From NCBI RefSeq assembly GCF_002224285.1, contig NZ_CP022436.1, positions 4,402,001 to 4,466,000 on the forward strand: 64,000 nt of DNA. The letters are read 5' to 3'. Every line of letters begins with the position of its first letter. Positions within the stretch are counted from its first letter, which is position 1. Below the pieces are notes generated by a model that was not told the origin of the DNA, made no database searches, and was given only the letters and a program-made list of their open reading frames with translations. Source of the DNA: Arthrobacter sp. YN (GTDB lineage: Bacteria; Actinomycetota; Actinomycetes; Actinomycetales; Micrococcaceae). Position numbers and translations under genes: made by a program. Of this stretch, positions 15,828 to 24,118 are shown in pieces.

Positions 15828-18275
15828 GTGCCACACGACAAAGACCTGACAGGCGCGGCCGTCCGTTTAGTGGGGTCCTCGGTGCAGGGATTGAGCACTG
15901 CCGAGGTTGCCGAAAGGGTTGCCGCAGGACAAACCAACGCGTTCGTCCAGGACACCAGCCGCAGCGTGTGGAGCATTGTCCGCGCCAACGTGCTCACCCT
16001 GTTCAACGGCATCATTCTGGCCTGCTTCATTGTCCTGTTTGCGATCGGCCGCTGGCAGGATGCTCTGTTCGGGTTCAGTGCCGTCGCCAACGCGGTGATC
16101 GGCAGCGTCCAGGAATACCGGGCCAAACGTGCCCTGGACCGCCTCGCCCTCCTGAACGCCCCGCACGCCAGGGTGATGCGCGACGGCTCCGAGGCCGAAA
16201 TCGACCTGGACGACGTCGTGCTGGATGACACCCTGGTCCTCCGGGCCGGAGACCAAGTTCCCGCCGACGGACTGGTGGCCGGATCACGGGGCCTCCAAGT
16301 GGACGAGTCCATGCTGACCGGGGAGTCAGACGCTGTGGAAAAAGCCGACGGCGACCGCGTCCTGTCCGGGTCCGTGGTGGTGGCTGGGGAAGGCACAGCG
16401 GTGGTGGACCGGGTGGGCGCGGACTCCTTTGCCAACTCCCTCGCGGCCGAAGCCAAGCGCTTCTCCCTGGTCGCCTCGGAACTTCGCTCCTCGATCGACC
16501 GAGTCCTGAAATGGGTCACCTGGTTCGTGGGTCCCGTGGCGTTGTTGGTGCTGAACGCCCAGATGATCGCGCAGGGCGGGTGGGCCGAGGCCTCGGCGAG
16601 CGGCGCTTGGCGGGACGCGGCGACGGCGACCATCGCCTCCGTCGTCGCCATGGTCCCCTTGGGGCTGGTGCTGATGACCAGCATTACCTTCGCCGTAGGG
16701 GCGGTGAAGCTCGCCCGGCAGCAAGTGCTGGTGCAGGAGCTTCCCGCGGTGGAGGGCCTGGCACGAGTGGACATTATCTGCCTCGACAAGACCGGGACGC
16801 TCACCCAGGGCGACATCGTTTTCGACGCCGCGCATCCCCTGAGCCATCGCCCAGGTTGGGAGGCCGTGCTTTCCTGGTACGGGGTGCAGAACGACGCAAA
16901 CGCCACGGCCCGCAGCCTCTCCGGACATTTCACGGAGCCGCCCGCCGAACCACCGACAGGCCGGGTGCCCTTCTCATCAGCGCGCAAATGGAGCGCGGTG
17001 ATTTTCGACGACGGGATGTGGATCCTGGGCGGCCCCGAAATGGTGTTCCCGGGGGACAATTCCACCGATCCTGTGCGGCAGCAGCTCGCCGACCAGGCCT
17101 CAGAGTTGGCCACCACCGGCCGCCGCACACTGGTGCTGGCCCACGGCACGCCCACGGACGACGAGACCGTTCCATCAGACGCCGTCCCGGTTGCGCTCCT
17201 GACGTTCAAGGAGAACATCCGCCCTGATGCTGCGGAGACACTCACCTACTTCGCGGCACAGGACGTGGATGTCCGCATCATTTCGGGTGACAACCCGCAA
17301 ACGGTAGCTGCCATTGCCCGCGAGGTCGGTCTGGATGCACCGCACGGCTTTGATGCCCGCGAGTTGCCGGACAATGACCAGGAATTCCTGGACGTCATCA
17401 ACAACCACGTGGTTTTCGGCCGTGTCACCCCGGACCAGAAGAAGCGGATTGTGGTGGCTCTAAAGTCCGCAGGCCGCACGGTGGCCATGACCGGCGACGG
17501 CGTGAATGATGCGTTGGCCATCAAGGAAGCCGACATCGGCGTCGCCATGAACTCCGGTGCAGCAGCTACCAAGGCGGTGGCCCGGCTGGTGCTCCTTGAC
17601 GGAAAATTCTCGCACCTGCCCAGTGTGGTGGCTGAAGGCCGGCAGGTCATCGCCAACATCGAGCGCGTCTCCATGTTGTTCCTGACAAAAACCGCCTATG
17701 CCACGTTCCTGGCTATCGCGTTCGGCATTCTCCTGCTTCCTTTCCCGTTCCTTCCCCGGCAGCTCTCAGTCACTGATGGTTTGACCATCGGCATTCCGGC
17801 GTTTTTCCTGGCTTTGCTGCCCAACGCCCAGCGCTACATTCCCGGCTTCCTTCGACGCTCACTCACGTTCGCCGTACCAGCCGGTGTAGCCGTGACCTTG
17901 GGGCTTGCCTCGTACGCCCGCCTCGCCGCGAACCTGCAGATCCCGGAAGCGGAGATCAGGACCGGGTCAACCCTCATCCTGACGATCATCGGCATCTGGA
18001 TCCTGGTGGTGCTCTCGCGTCCGGTCACCCGATTCAAAGGGCTGGTCATCGGCGCCATGATGATCGGACTGGTGCTGGTCTATTCCGTACCGATCGCCCG
18101 CGACTTCCTGCAATTCACCGACCCGACGCTGCCCACGGCACTACTGGTCCTGGGAACGTCTGCAGCCTGCATCGCGCTGATTGAGATCGTCCGTTTCGTT
18201 CACCGCCGCGTTGCCTACCGGGACGCCCAGGAGGCACTGCATCACCGGGTCCCACATCAGCGGGTCCCGAAGTAG
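15828..18275 (+). CDS. CtpE-like P-type cation ATPase
   Basis: 815 aa E1-E2 ATPase. Key motifs: MLTGESDAVEK (actuator, about residue 162), LDKTGTLTQGD with the phosphorylated Asp (about 319), and MTGDGVNDALAIKEADIG (about 552-569). There are two N-terminal and about six C-terminal membrane segments and no heavy-metal-binding N-domain. Length and arrangement match mycobacterial CtpE, linked to calcium uptake. One oddity: the TM4 motif, usually PEGL in calcium pumps, reads VPLGLVLMTS, without the glutamate. The GTG start has GGGGG about 8 nt upstream; an overlapping ATG at 15824 is in another frame. The 3' end overlaps the convergent gene at 18257. Confidence 0.9.
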   Translation: MPHDKDLTGAAVRLVGSSVQGLSTAEVAERVAAGQTNAFVQDTSRSVWSIVRANVLTLFNGIILACFIVLFAIGRWQDALFGFSAVANAVIGSVQEYRAKRALDRLALLNAPHARVMRDGSEAEIDLDDVVLDDTLVLRAGDQVPADGLVAGSRGLQVDESMLTGESDAVEKADGDRVLSGSVVVAGEGTAVVDRVGADSFANSLAAEAKRFSLVASELRSSIDRVLKWVTWFVGPVALLVLNAQMIAQGGWAEASASGAWRDAATATIASVVAMVPLGLVLMTSITFAVGAVKLARQQVLVQELPAVEGLARVDIICLDKTGTLTQGDIVFDAAHPLSHRPGWEAVLSWYGVQNDANATARSLSGHFTEPPAEPPTGRVPFSSARKWSAVIFDDGMWILGGPEMVFPGDNSTDPVRQQLADQASELATTGRRTLVLAHGTPTDDETVPSDAVPVALLTFKENIRPDAAETLTYFAAQDVDVRIISGDNPQTVAAIAREVGLDAPHGFDARELPDNDQEFLDVINNHVVFGRVTPDQKKRIVVALKSAGRTVAMTGDGVNDALAIKEADIGVAMNSGAAATKAVARLVLLDGKFSHLPSVVAEGRQVIANIERVSMLFLTKTAYATFLAIAFGILLLPFPFLPRQLSVTDGLTIGIPAFFLALLPNAQRYIPGFLRRSLTFAVPAGVAVTLGLASYARLAANLQIPEAEIRTGSTLILTIIGIWILVVLSRPVTRFKGLVIGAMMIGLVLVYSVPIARDFLQFTDPTLPTALLVLGTSAACIALIEIVRFVHRRVAYRDAQEALHHRVPHQRVPK

Positions 18276-18667
18276 CGACGACCACGTCCCACCCAGAGCG
18301 GCACGAGCACGGCGACCGTGGCAATGGACTGGGAGATGACGGCCGACCAGTCTCCATCCCCGGCAATGATGAGGTCCAGGACGGCAAAGACCAGCCCCAG
18401 CAGCATGACCGCCGTTGCGCCACGGCGTGCCGCGCTGCTTCCCCGCGCCACGCCGGAGGCAAGCCCAATGACCAGCAGCCCGAACAGGATCATTCCGGCA
18501 CCCAGCAAGGTGATGGGCAAGGCGATGCCGCCGGACTGGGCTTCCGGGGTGTACCGCAGGAAAATCGTCAGGATCCCGAGAAGGATCTGGGCAATGCCAC
18601 CGATGTACATCAGCACCACCGAGAATGTCACCACACCCGGCCGCTGAGGGCGCTCCCCCTTGATCAT
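18257..18667 (-). CDS. Small membrane protein of unknown function
   Basis: 136 aa with four predicted transmembrane segments: VTFSVVLMYIGGIAQILLGI, then one around ITLLGAGMILFGLLVIGL, ATAVMLLGLVFAVLDLII and IATVAVLVPLWVG. I do not recognise a named family with confidence. The frame extends upstream to 18739, but the ATG at 18667 (MIKGERPQRP) gives a protein that begins just before the first helix, which is typical. No clear Shine-Dalgarno precedes it. It is convergent with, and overlaps by 19 bp, the P-type ATPase gene, so the two 3' ends share sequence. Confidence 0.65.
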   Translation of the reverse strand: MIKGERPQRPGVVTFSVVLMYIGGIAQILLGILTIFLRYTPEAQSGGIALPITLLGAGMILFGLLVIGLASGVARGSSAARRGATAVMLLGLVFAVLDLIIAGDGDWSAVISQSIATVAVLVPLWVGRGRRYFGTR

Positions 18668-18800
18668 GAACTGAGCATAGACGAGCCTCCATGCGGGCAG
18701 ACACCGCCCCAAGGTGGGGTGACACCTCTTGTCACACAATTAACCACGCATTCACGCCGTCCTTGGGTCCAGTCAACCCCGGTTTCCTAGGGTCGGTCTT

Positions 18801-20393
18801 ATGGAAAAAATCTCCCGCAGGTCCCTCATTTCAGCCGGCTTGGGTGCCGGACTCGTCGCCGGCGTGTCAGCCGCCATGCCGCAGGCCGCCGTCGCGGTTT
18901 CGACAGCGGACGACGCCGGGCTCCGCACCGATCCGTTCACGCTTGGCATCGCGTCGGGCGAACCGTGGCCCGACGGCTTTGTCATCTGGACCCGCCTGGC
19001 GGTGAATCCCGTGGCCGAGGACGGCCTGGGCAGCATGCCTTCCCGCCCGGTCGCCGTCGCCTGGGAAGTTGCGGAAGACCCGACGATGCGCCGGGTAGTA
19101 GCCCGCGGCGTCGAACATGCCAGGATCGAAACCGCCCACTCGGTGCACGCAGAACTTAAGGGCCTCCGGCCGGGCCGGGAGTATTTCTACCGTTTCCGTA
19201 CCGGGCGGCACGTGAGCGAAGTGGGGCGCACTCTGACCAGCCCGGCACCCGGCGAGACCCCCGCGGCGCTGGCCATGGCGTTCGCCAGCTGCGCCCAATA
19301 CGAACACGGCTATTTCACTGCGTACAAGCGGCTGGCCGAGGACCACCCGGACCTGGTGCTGCACCTTGGGGACTACCTCTACGAGTACAAGAAGGGCAGC
19401 TACGTAATCGGCGGCGGCAACCCGCGCGATCATGAGGGTCCCGAGACCAGCACCCTGGCTGGCTACCGCCAGCGGCACGCCCAGTACAAATCCGACGCCG
19501 ATCTCCAGGCAGCGCACGCGATCGCACCGTGGCTGGTGGTGTGGGATGACCACGAAGTGGACAACAACTGGGCGGACGAGATCCCCGAGAACAACGACGC
19601 GGGCCAGCTCAACGACACCACGGAGCATTTCCGGCAGCGCCGCTCGGCAGCGTTCCAGGCGTACTACGAGAACATGCCGCTGCGCCGGTCATCAGTCCCC
19701 GCCGGGTTCGACATGAAGATCTACCGCACCATCCAATGGGGCCAGCTGGCCAACTTCCACATGATGGACACCCGCCAGTACCGCGACGATCAGCTCGCGG
19801 GCGACGGCTGGCGGAAGAACGTGGCCGAACGCCTGGACGAGAACCGCACCATCACCGGCGCCGAGCAGGAGAAGTGGCTGCTGGAGGGCTTCAGGAACTC
19901 CACGCAGCGATGGGACATTCTGGGCCAGCAGGTCTTCTTCGCCGAGCGGGACCGTGACAAGGCCCCGGAAATCGACGACGTCTCCATGGATGGCTGGGAC
20001 GGCTACGCCGCCTCCCGCCGCCGCATCACCCAAGGCTGGGTGGACGCCAAGGTGCGCAACGCCGTCGTACTCACCGGCGACGTTCACCGCCACTGGGCCA
20101 CCGACCTCAAGGTGGATTACAAGGACCCGGCGGCAGCTGTGGTGGGCTCGGAACTGGTGTGCTCATCCATCACCTCCACGGGGAATGGCACGGGATCCAC
20201 CACCGACCCCACCATGGCGTGGAACCCGCACCTGAAGTTCTACAACGACAACCGCGGCTACGTGAACACGCGCATCACCAAGGACGCCATGACCGCGGAC
20301 TTCCGTGTGCTGGACTACGTCACCACACTGGGCGCGCCGGTCAGCACCAGGAAGTCGTTCACGATCAGCGACGGAGTCCCCGGCCTCGCCTGA
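18801..20393 (+). CDS. phoD: Secreted alkaline phosphatase D
   Basis: 530 aa with a Tat signal at the N-terminus (SRRSLISAGLGAGLVAGVSA), so the folded metalloenzyme would be exported. PhoD motifs: DPFTLGIASGEPWPDGFVIW (about residues 45-64), LVLHLGDYLYEYK (about 186-198), VVWDDHEVDNNWADE (about 246-260) and VVLTGDVHRHWATD near residue 427, providing the Fe/Ca ligands. It releases phosphate from phosphodiesters and monoesters, typically under phosphate limitation. No neighbouring pho regulator gene was seen. The palindrome at 20395-20450 follows directly and may end the transcript. Confidence 0.95.
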   Translation: MEKISRRSLISAGLGAGLVAGVSAAMPQAAVAVSTADDAGLRTDPFTLGIASGEPWPDGFVIWTRLAVNPVAEDGLGSMPSRPVAVAWEVAEDPTMRRVVARGVEHARIETAHSVHAELKGLRPGREYFYRFRTGRHVSEVGRTLTSPAPGETPAALAMAFASCAQYEHGYFTAYKRLAEDHPDLVLHLGDYLYEYKKGSYVIGGGNPRDHEGPETSTLAGYRQRHAQYKSDADLQAAHAIAPWLVVWDDHEVDNNWADEIPENNDAGQLNDTTEHFRQRRSAAFQAYYENMPLRRSSVPAGFDMKIYRTIQWGQLANFHMMDTRQYRDDQLAGDGWRKNVAERLDENRTITGAEQEKWLLEGFRNSTQRWDILGQQVFFAERDRDKAPEIDDVSMDGWDGYAASRRRITQGWVDAKVRNAVVLTGDVHRHWATDLKVDYKDPAAAVVGSELVCSSITSTGNGTGSTTDPTMAWNPHLKFYNDNRGYVNTRITKDAMTADFRVLDYVTTLGAPVSTRKSFTISDGVPGLA

Positions 20394-20394
20394 G

Positions 20395-20450
20395 TTTTCG
20401 TACAGATAACGCCCTTTTGAGGGTGCTTTAGGGGCGTTATCTGTACAAAA
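20395..20450. repeat. Intergenic palindrome, family member B (likely terminator)
   Basis: GTACAGATAACGCCC (20400-20414) pairs perfectly with GGGCGTTATCTGTAC (20432-20446), flanked by TTTT and AAAA. The loop contains TTTTGAGGGTGC. It begins 2 bp after the phoD stop. The stem core ACAGATAACG is shared with the palindrome at 30436, and the outer GTACAG with that at 50087. Confidence 0.85.
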
Positions 20451-20540
20451 ACTGTGCCCCCGCGGTGCGCTACAGCCACCTGCGGGAGTAGCCTAGTTCC
20501 AGTTGAAGTAGTGGATCTCTTTTCGGCTGGGGATACTGCC

Positions 20541-21200
20541 GTGGGCCATGTGCGTTCGTCGCTGTCCGACCTTCTGGGGGTACTTTCCGACGCCGTCGCC
20601 CCTCAGCATGTCAGGTTCGACGACGGGTCCCCCACCGCCGTGGTCCCCCCGCCTGACGCTCCGGTCACCGTCCGCGCCGTTACCCTGAACCGGATAGGAA
20701 GATCACGCGCAGACGGACCCGTCCTGGACCTCGAGCTGAGGGTTGCGGTGGAGTGCCACGGTCCCGGGCAACTGGACACCATGGAGCAATTACTGTTGGC
20801 CGTGGAACTCCACAGCCAGTACTCCGTAGTATCCAACGGTGAATTCCGGCCCGAAGAGTACTCGGACGCCATCCGGCAAGGGATGGGCTTCCTGGTCCGC
20901 ATCCCGGTATCCCTGCCGTTCGAAGAACATTCCGATGCTCCCGACGGGGCGGTCACAGGCACGACACGTGCCGCCCGCCGGATCCGGGGACGGCTGGTGG
21001 ATGTGCACAACAAAGGCGTCCCTGATGCCTACATCCACGCCCACTCATCCGCTACGGCTGCCGTGAGCGATGCAACCGGCCACTTTGAAGTCCTGGCATC
21101 GGCGGACGAACTCCAGCACTTTGCTGTTGCGGTGGACGGCACCGAGCGGGAAGTTTCGGCCAGCACCAAGAGACTTCCGGTGACTATTCGTTGGCTCTGA
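20541..21200 (+). CDS. Conserved-looking protein with carboxypeptidase-regulatory-like end
   Basis: 219 aa, not firmly recognised. The N-terminal two thirds (SSLSDLLGVLSDAVAP, LDLELRVAVECHGPGQLDTM, LLLAVELHSQYSVV) could be a compact alpha/beta domain; its layout faintly recalls DUF4255/Pvc16-type proteins of contractile injection systems, but no other such genes are nearby. The last 70 residues (IRGRLVDVHNKGVPDAYIHA, AVSDATGHFEVLA) look like a carboxypeptidase regulatory or transthyretin-like beta-sandwich. The frame is open from 20454; the GTG at 20541 is preferred because GGGGAT lies about 6 nt upstream. No signal peptide or membrane segment is seen. Confidence 0.6.
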   Translation: MGHVRSSLSDLLGVLSDAVAPQHVRFDDGSPTAVVPPPDAPVTVRAVTLNRIGRSRADGPVLDLELRVAVECHGPGQLDTMEQLLLAVELHSQYSVVSNGEFRPEEYSDAIRQGMGFLVRIPVSLPFEEHSDAPDGAVTGTTRAARRIRGRLVDVHNKGVPDAYIHAHSSATAAVSDATGHFEVLASADELQHFAVAVDGTEREVSASTKRLPVTIRWL

Positions 21201-21271
21201 TCCTGGCATCATTGGGGCACTGATTCTGAAACCATTTACTCGGGCAGCCCGCTCCCATGAAATGATCAACC

Positions 21272-22507
21272 ATGCGTCCGATGCAGCACTCCAGCAAACT
21301 CCAGAATGTCCGCTACGAACTCCGTGGACCCATCCTCCAAGCGGCCAAGGCCATGGAGGCCGAGGGGCATCGCATCCTCAAGATGAACCTTGGGGACACA
21401 GCACCGTTTGGGCTGGAGGCGCCGGAGTCTGTTGTGGTGGACATGATCCACCATCTCCGCGGAGCTCAGGGGTACAGCGATTCCAAGGGCATCTTCTCAG
21501 CCCGCACCGCCATCTCGCAGTATTACCAAACGCGCGGACTGATGACCATCGGCGTCGAGGATGTCTTCATTGGCAACGGCGTCAGCGAGCTCATTTCCAT
21601 GACCCTGCAGGCGTTCATGGAGAACGGCGACGAGATCCTTATCCCTGCCCCGGACTACCCTTTGTGGACCGCGGCCGTGACGCTCACCGGCGGCAACCCC
21701 GTGCATTACCTGTGCGATGAGGAGGAGAACTGGTGGCCGGACATGTCCGACGTCGAAGCCAAGATCACCCCGCGCACCAAGGGCATTGTCATCATCAACC
21801 CGAACAACCCCACCGGCGCCGTCTATCCGCGGCACATCCTGGAGCAGTTCGCCGCGCTTGCCAGGAAGCATGACCTTGTCCTGTTCTCGGATGAGATCTA
21901 CGAGAAGATCCGTTACGTGGACGCGCCGCATATTCATACGGCGGCTGTTGCTGACGACGTCTGCGTCCTGACGTTCAGCGGGTTGTCCAAGGCGTACCGC
22001 ATGCCCGGATACCGGGCCGGTTGGGTTGCCGTCACCGGGCCATTGACAGCTACCGCGGCCTACCGGGAATCCTTGGAGCTGCTGGCCTCGCTGCGGTTGT
22101 GCGCCAATGTCCCTGCCCAGCACGCCATCCAAACATGCCTGGGTGGATACCAAAGCATCGAGGCGCTCATTCGTCCCGGCGGCCGGCTACGTGATCAGCG
22201 GGATCTGGCATGGAAACTCCTCACCGCGATCCCGGGCGTCAGCTGCGTTCCGGCAGCCGGTGCCATGTACCTTTTTCCGAAGCTGGATCCGGAGATCTAC
22301 CCCATTGCCTCGGATGAAAAGTTCGTCCTCCAGTTACTGCAGGAACAGAAAATCCTGGTCTCGCACGGTACCGCGTTCAACTGGCCCACGCCGGACCATT
22401 TCCGGTTCGTGATCCTGCCCGCTACGGAGGACATCGAGGAAGCAGTGCGCCGGATCGACCATTTCCTCGCCGCCTACCGGAACCGCCCCGCGGACGCACC
22501 CAAGTAA
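21272..22507 (+). CDS. alaA: Alanine-synthesising aminotransferase (AlaA-like)
   Basis: 411 aa class-I PLP aminotransferase, strikingly similar throughout to E. coli AlaA (for example SSKLQNVRYELRGPILQAAK, IIINPNNPTGAVYPR and MRLCANVPAQHA-like SLRLCANVPAQHAIQT). The PLP lysine lies in TFSGLSKAYRMPGYRAGW (about residue 239). It transfers the amino group between glutamate and pyruvate to make alanine, in the cytoplasm. It appears monocistronic: it is preceded by an unknown gene, and the alcohol dehydrogenase that follows 4 bp away is convergent. Confidence 0.93.
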   Translation: MRPMQHSSKLQNVRYELRGPILQAAKAMEAEGHRILKMNLGDTAPFGLEAPESVVVDMIHHLRGAQGYSDSKGIFSARTAISQYYQTRGLMTIGVEDVFIGNGVSELISMTLQAFMENGDEILIPAPDYPLWTAAVTLTGGNPVHYLCDEEENWWPDMSDVEAKITPRTKGIVIINPNNPTGAVYPRHILEQFAALARKHDLVLFSDEIYEKIRYVDAPHIHTAAVADDVCVLTFSGLSKAYRMPGYRAGWVAVTGPLTATAAYRESLELLASLRLCANVPAQHAIQTCLGGYQSIEALIRPGGRLRDQRDLAWKLLTAIPGVSCVPAAGAMYLFPKLDPEIYPIASDEKFVLQLLQEQKILVSHGTAFNWPTPDHFRFVILPATEDIEEAVRRIDHFLAAYRNRPADAPK

Positions 22508-22511
22508 GGAC

Positions 22512-23549
22512 TTACAGGGCAGGGTCCACCATGGTCATGCCGGCGGGGTTGGCCTTGTCGAAGCCGGGCAGCAGTGCAGCAGCTTCTTCCAGGCCAATGG
22601 TGCGTTCGATGAGCATCTGCGGCTGGAGCGCACCCTGTTCAATGAGCGCCAGCATGCCAGGATAGTCCACAGCGGCCATGCCGTGACTGCCCAGGAGGTC
22701 CAGTTCCCAGCCGATCACACGCGCCATGGGCACTTGCGGGTTGCCGTCGATGGACGGCAACAAACCAATCTGGACGTGCCGGCCGCGCCTGCGAAGGCTG
22801 AGGATTGCGTCGGCGCAGGTCTGTTCACTTCCGACGGCGTCCACCGCCACGTGGCTGCCCCCTCCGGAAAGGGCGTTGACTGCGGCCGGAATATCCGCAC
22901 CATCAGCGAGGACAGTGTGTTCGGCGCCCAGACGTGCAGCCACGGCCAGGGCCTCCGGGTTCCGATCCACGGCAATGACCCGTGCGCCCATGGCCTTTGC
23001 GATCATCACAGCGCTCAGGCCCACACCGCCCGCGCCAACCACGGTGACCCACTCTCCGGCTTTCACTTGCGCGCGGGCTGCCAACGCCCGGTAAGCGGTG
23101 GCGAAGCGGCAGCCGAGGCTTGCCGCCGTCGTATATTCAACGCTGTCAGGAATGGCAACCAGGTTGCTGTCTGCAGCGTGCAGGGCCACAAATTCGGCGA
23201 AGGAACCCCAGTGGGTGAAACCAGGCTGCTGCTGGTCCGGGCAGACTTGGGCGTCGCCGGCCAGGCACCATTCGCAGGTGCCGCATCCGCAGACGAAGGG
23301 CACGGTGACGCGGTCGCCCACCTTCCAGTGCTGGACACCTTCCCCGACGGCGTCGATGACACCGGCGAGCTCGTGACCCGGCACGTGGGGCATCGCGATG
23401 TCGTCGTGGCCGGCCCAGGCGTGCCAGTCGCTGCGGCACATTCCTGTTGCCAGCACTTTCACCACCACGCCTCCCACGGGAGCCTGGGGCTTGGCTACTT
23501 CCCTGACGTCGGGCTGGGTCCGGACCTCATCAAAAACTACTGCGCGCAT
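22512..23549 (-). CDS. Zinc-dependent alcohol dehydrogenase
   Basis: 345 aa medium-chain dehydrogenase. The catalytic zinc ligands are in GMCRSDWHAW (Cys near 38) and PGHELAGVID (His near 60). The structural zinc site is the four-cysteine lobe CGCGTCEWCLAGDAQVC (about 88-104). The NAD(P) loop is VVGAGGVGLSAVMIAKAMGA (about 170-189). It oxidises or reduces an alcohol/aldehyde pair of unknown identity. It is divergent from the ECF41 target gene at 23643, so the 93-bp gap holds promoters for both. One strand of that gap carries the candidate ECF41 promoter, which is oriented away from this gene. Confidence 0.92.
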   Translation of the reverse strand: MRAVVFDEVRTQPDVREVAKPQAPVGGVVVKVLATGMCRSDWHAWAGHDDIAMPHVPGHELAGVIDAVGEGVQHWKVGDRVTVPFVCGCGTCEWCLAGDAQVCPDQQQPGFTHWGSFAEFVALHAADSNLVAIPDSVEYTTAASLGCRFATAYRALAARAQVKAGEWVTVVGAGGVGLSAVMIAKAMGARVIAVDRNPEALAVAARLGAEHTVLADGADIPAAVNALSGGGSHVAVDAVGSEQTCADAILSLRRRGRHVQIGLLPSIDGNPQVPMARVIGWELDLLGSHGMAAVDYPGMLALIEQGALQPQMLIERTIGLEEAAALLPGFDKANPAGMTMVDPAL

Positions 23550-23576
23550 CGACTGACTCTAACAATGAGCCGCCGC

Positions 23577-23603
23577 TGTCACACTTTCGGCCTGGTATCC
23601 GAC
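23577..23603 (+). promoter_or_regulatory. Candidate ECF41-dependent promoter
   Basis: TGTCACA (23577-23583), 16 bp, then CGAC (23600-23603). From memory, the published ECF41 promoter is TGTCACA-N16-CGTC, so one base differs, in the -10. It lies 40 bp upstream of the CMD gene that pairs with the ECF41 sigma factor, where a self-regulated target promoter is expected. Confidence 0.65.
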
Positions 23604-23642
23604 ATCCCTGATGTAAGGCACCATCTCTGAAGGGACGTCAGC

Positions 23643-24101
23643 ATGACCCGCATCAATATCGGTCGCAGCAACAAGCTCGGCTACGCCGCCGTCATCGGGC
23701 TGGAAGGCTATGCCCGCAAGTCGGTCGATCCAGATCTGTACGAACTGATCAAACTCCGCGCCTCCATTCTCAACGGATGCGGCTTCTGCGTGGACATGCA
23801 TGCCACGGACGGCGGGAAGCGCGGGATCCCCTCCCGCAAGCTCCACGCGGTAGCTGCGTGGCAGCACTCGAAAGTGTTCTTCGACGCTCGCGAACAGGCC
23901 GTACTTGCCCTGACGGATGCCGTAACCCAGCTGGGACCGGAGACAGTCACGGACGAGATTTGGAACGCTGCTGCCACCCATTTCGACGACAGCCAGATGG
24001 GTGGCCTGATTCTGGCCATCTCCACCATCAATGTGTGGAACAGGATCGCCGTCAGCACGCAGATGGAACCGCCGGTAGATGAGAAGAACCCGATCGTCTG
24101 A
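23643..24101 (+). CDS. Carboxymuconolactone decarboxylase family protein (ECF41 partner)
   Basis: 152 aa AhpD/CMD-fold protein. It carries the redox-type motif CGFCVDMH (about residues 45-52) and the following helix region of alkylhydroperoxidase-like members (AREQAVLALTDAVTQLG). Proteins of this kind probably act as peroxidases or small oxidoreductases. It lies 17 bp before the ECF41 sigma factor. ECF41 genes are characteristically paired with a carboxymuconolactone decarboxylase, oxidoreductase or epimerase that is their main target, so this is the likely regulated partner. A matching promoter is at 23577-23603. Confidence 0.88.
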   Translation: MTRINIGRSNKLGYAAVIGLEGYARKSVDPDLYELIKLRASILNGCGFCVDMHATDGGKRGIPSRKLHAVAAWQHSKVFFDAREQAVLALTDAVTQLGPETVTDEIWNAAATHFDDSQMGGLILAISTINVWNRIAVSTQMEPPVDEKNPIV

Positions 24102-24118
24102 AAGGTAGCGTTGGCAGC

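Noticed and set aside
15788..17245. 485-codon open frame antisense to the P-type ATPase
   Set aside because: It lies wholly over a gene with clear P-type motifs; its translation is Ser/Thr/Arg-rich without recognisable domains.
22676..23630. Plus-strand frame of about 315 codons over the zinc alcohol dehydrogenase
   Set aside because: Antisense to a gene with intact zinc and NAD motifs; no domain in the antisense product.
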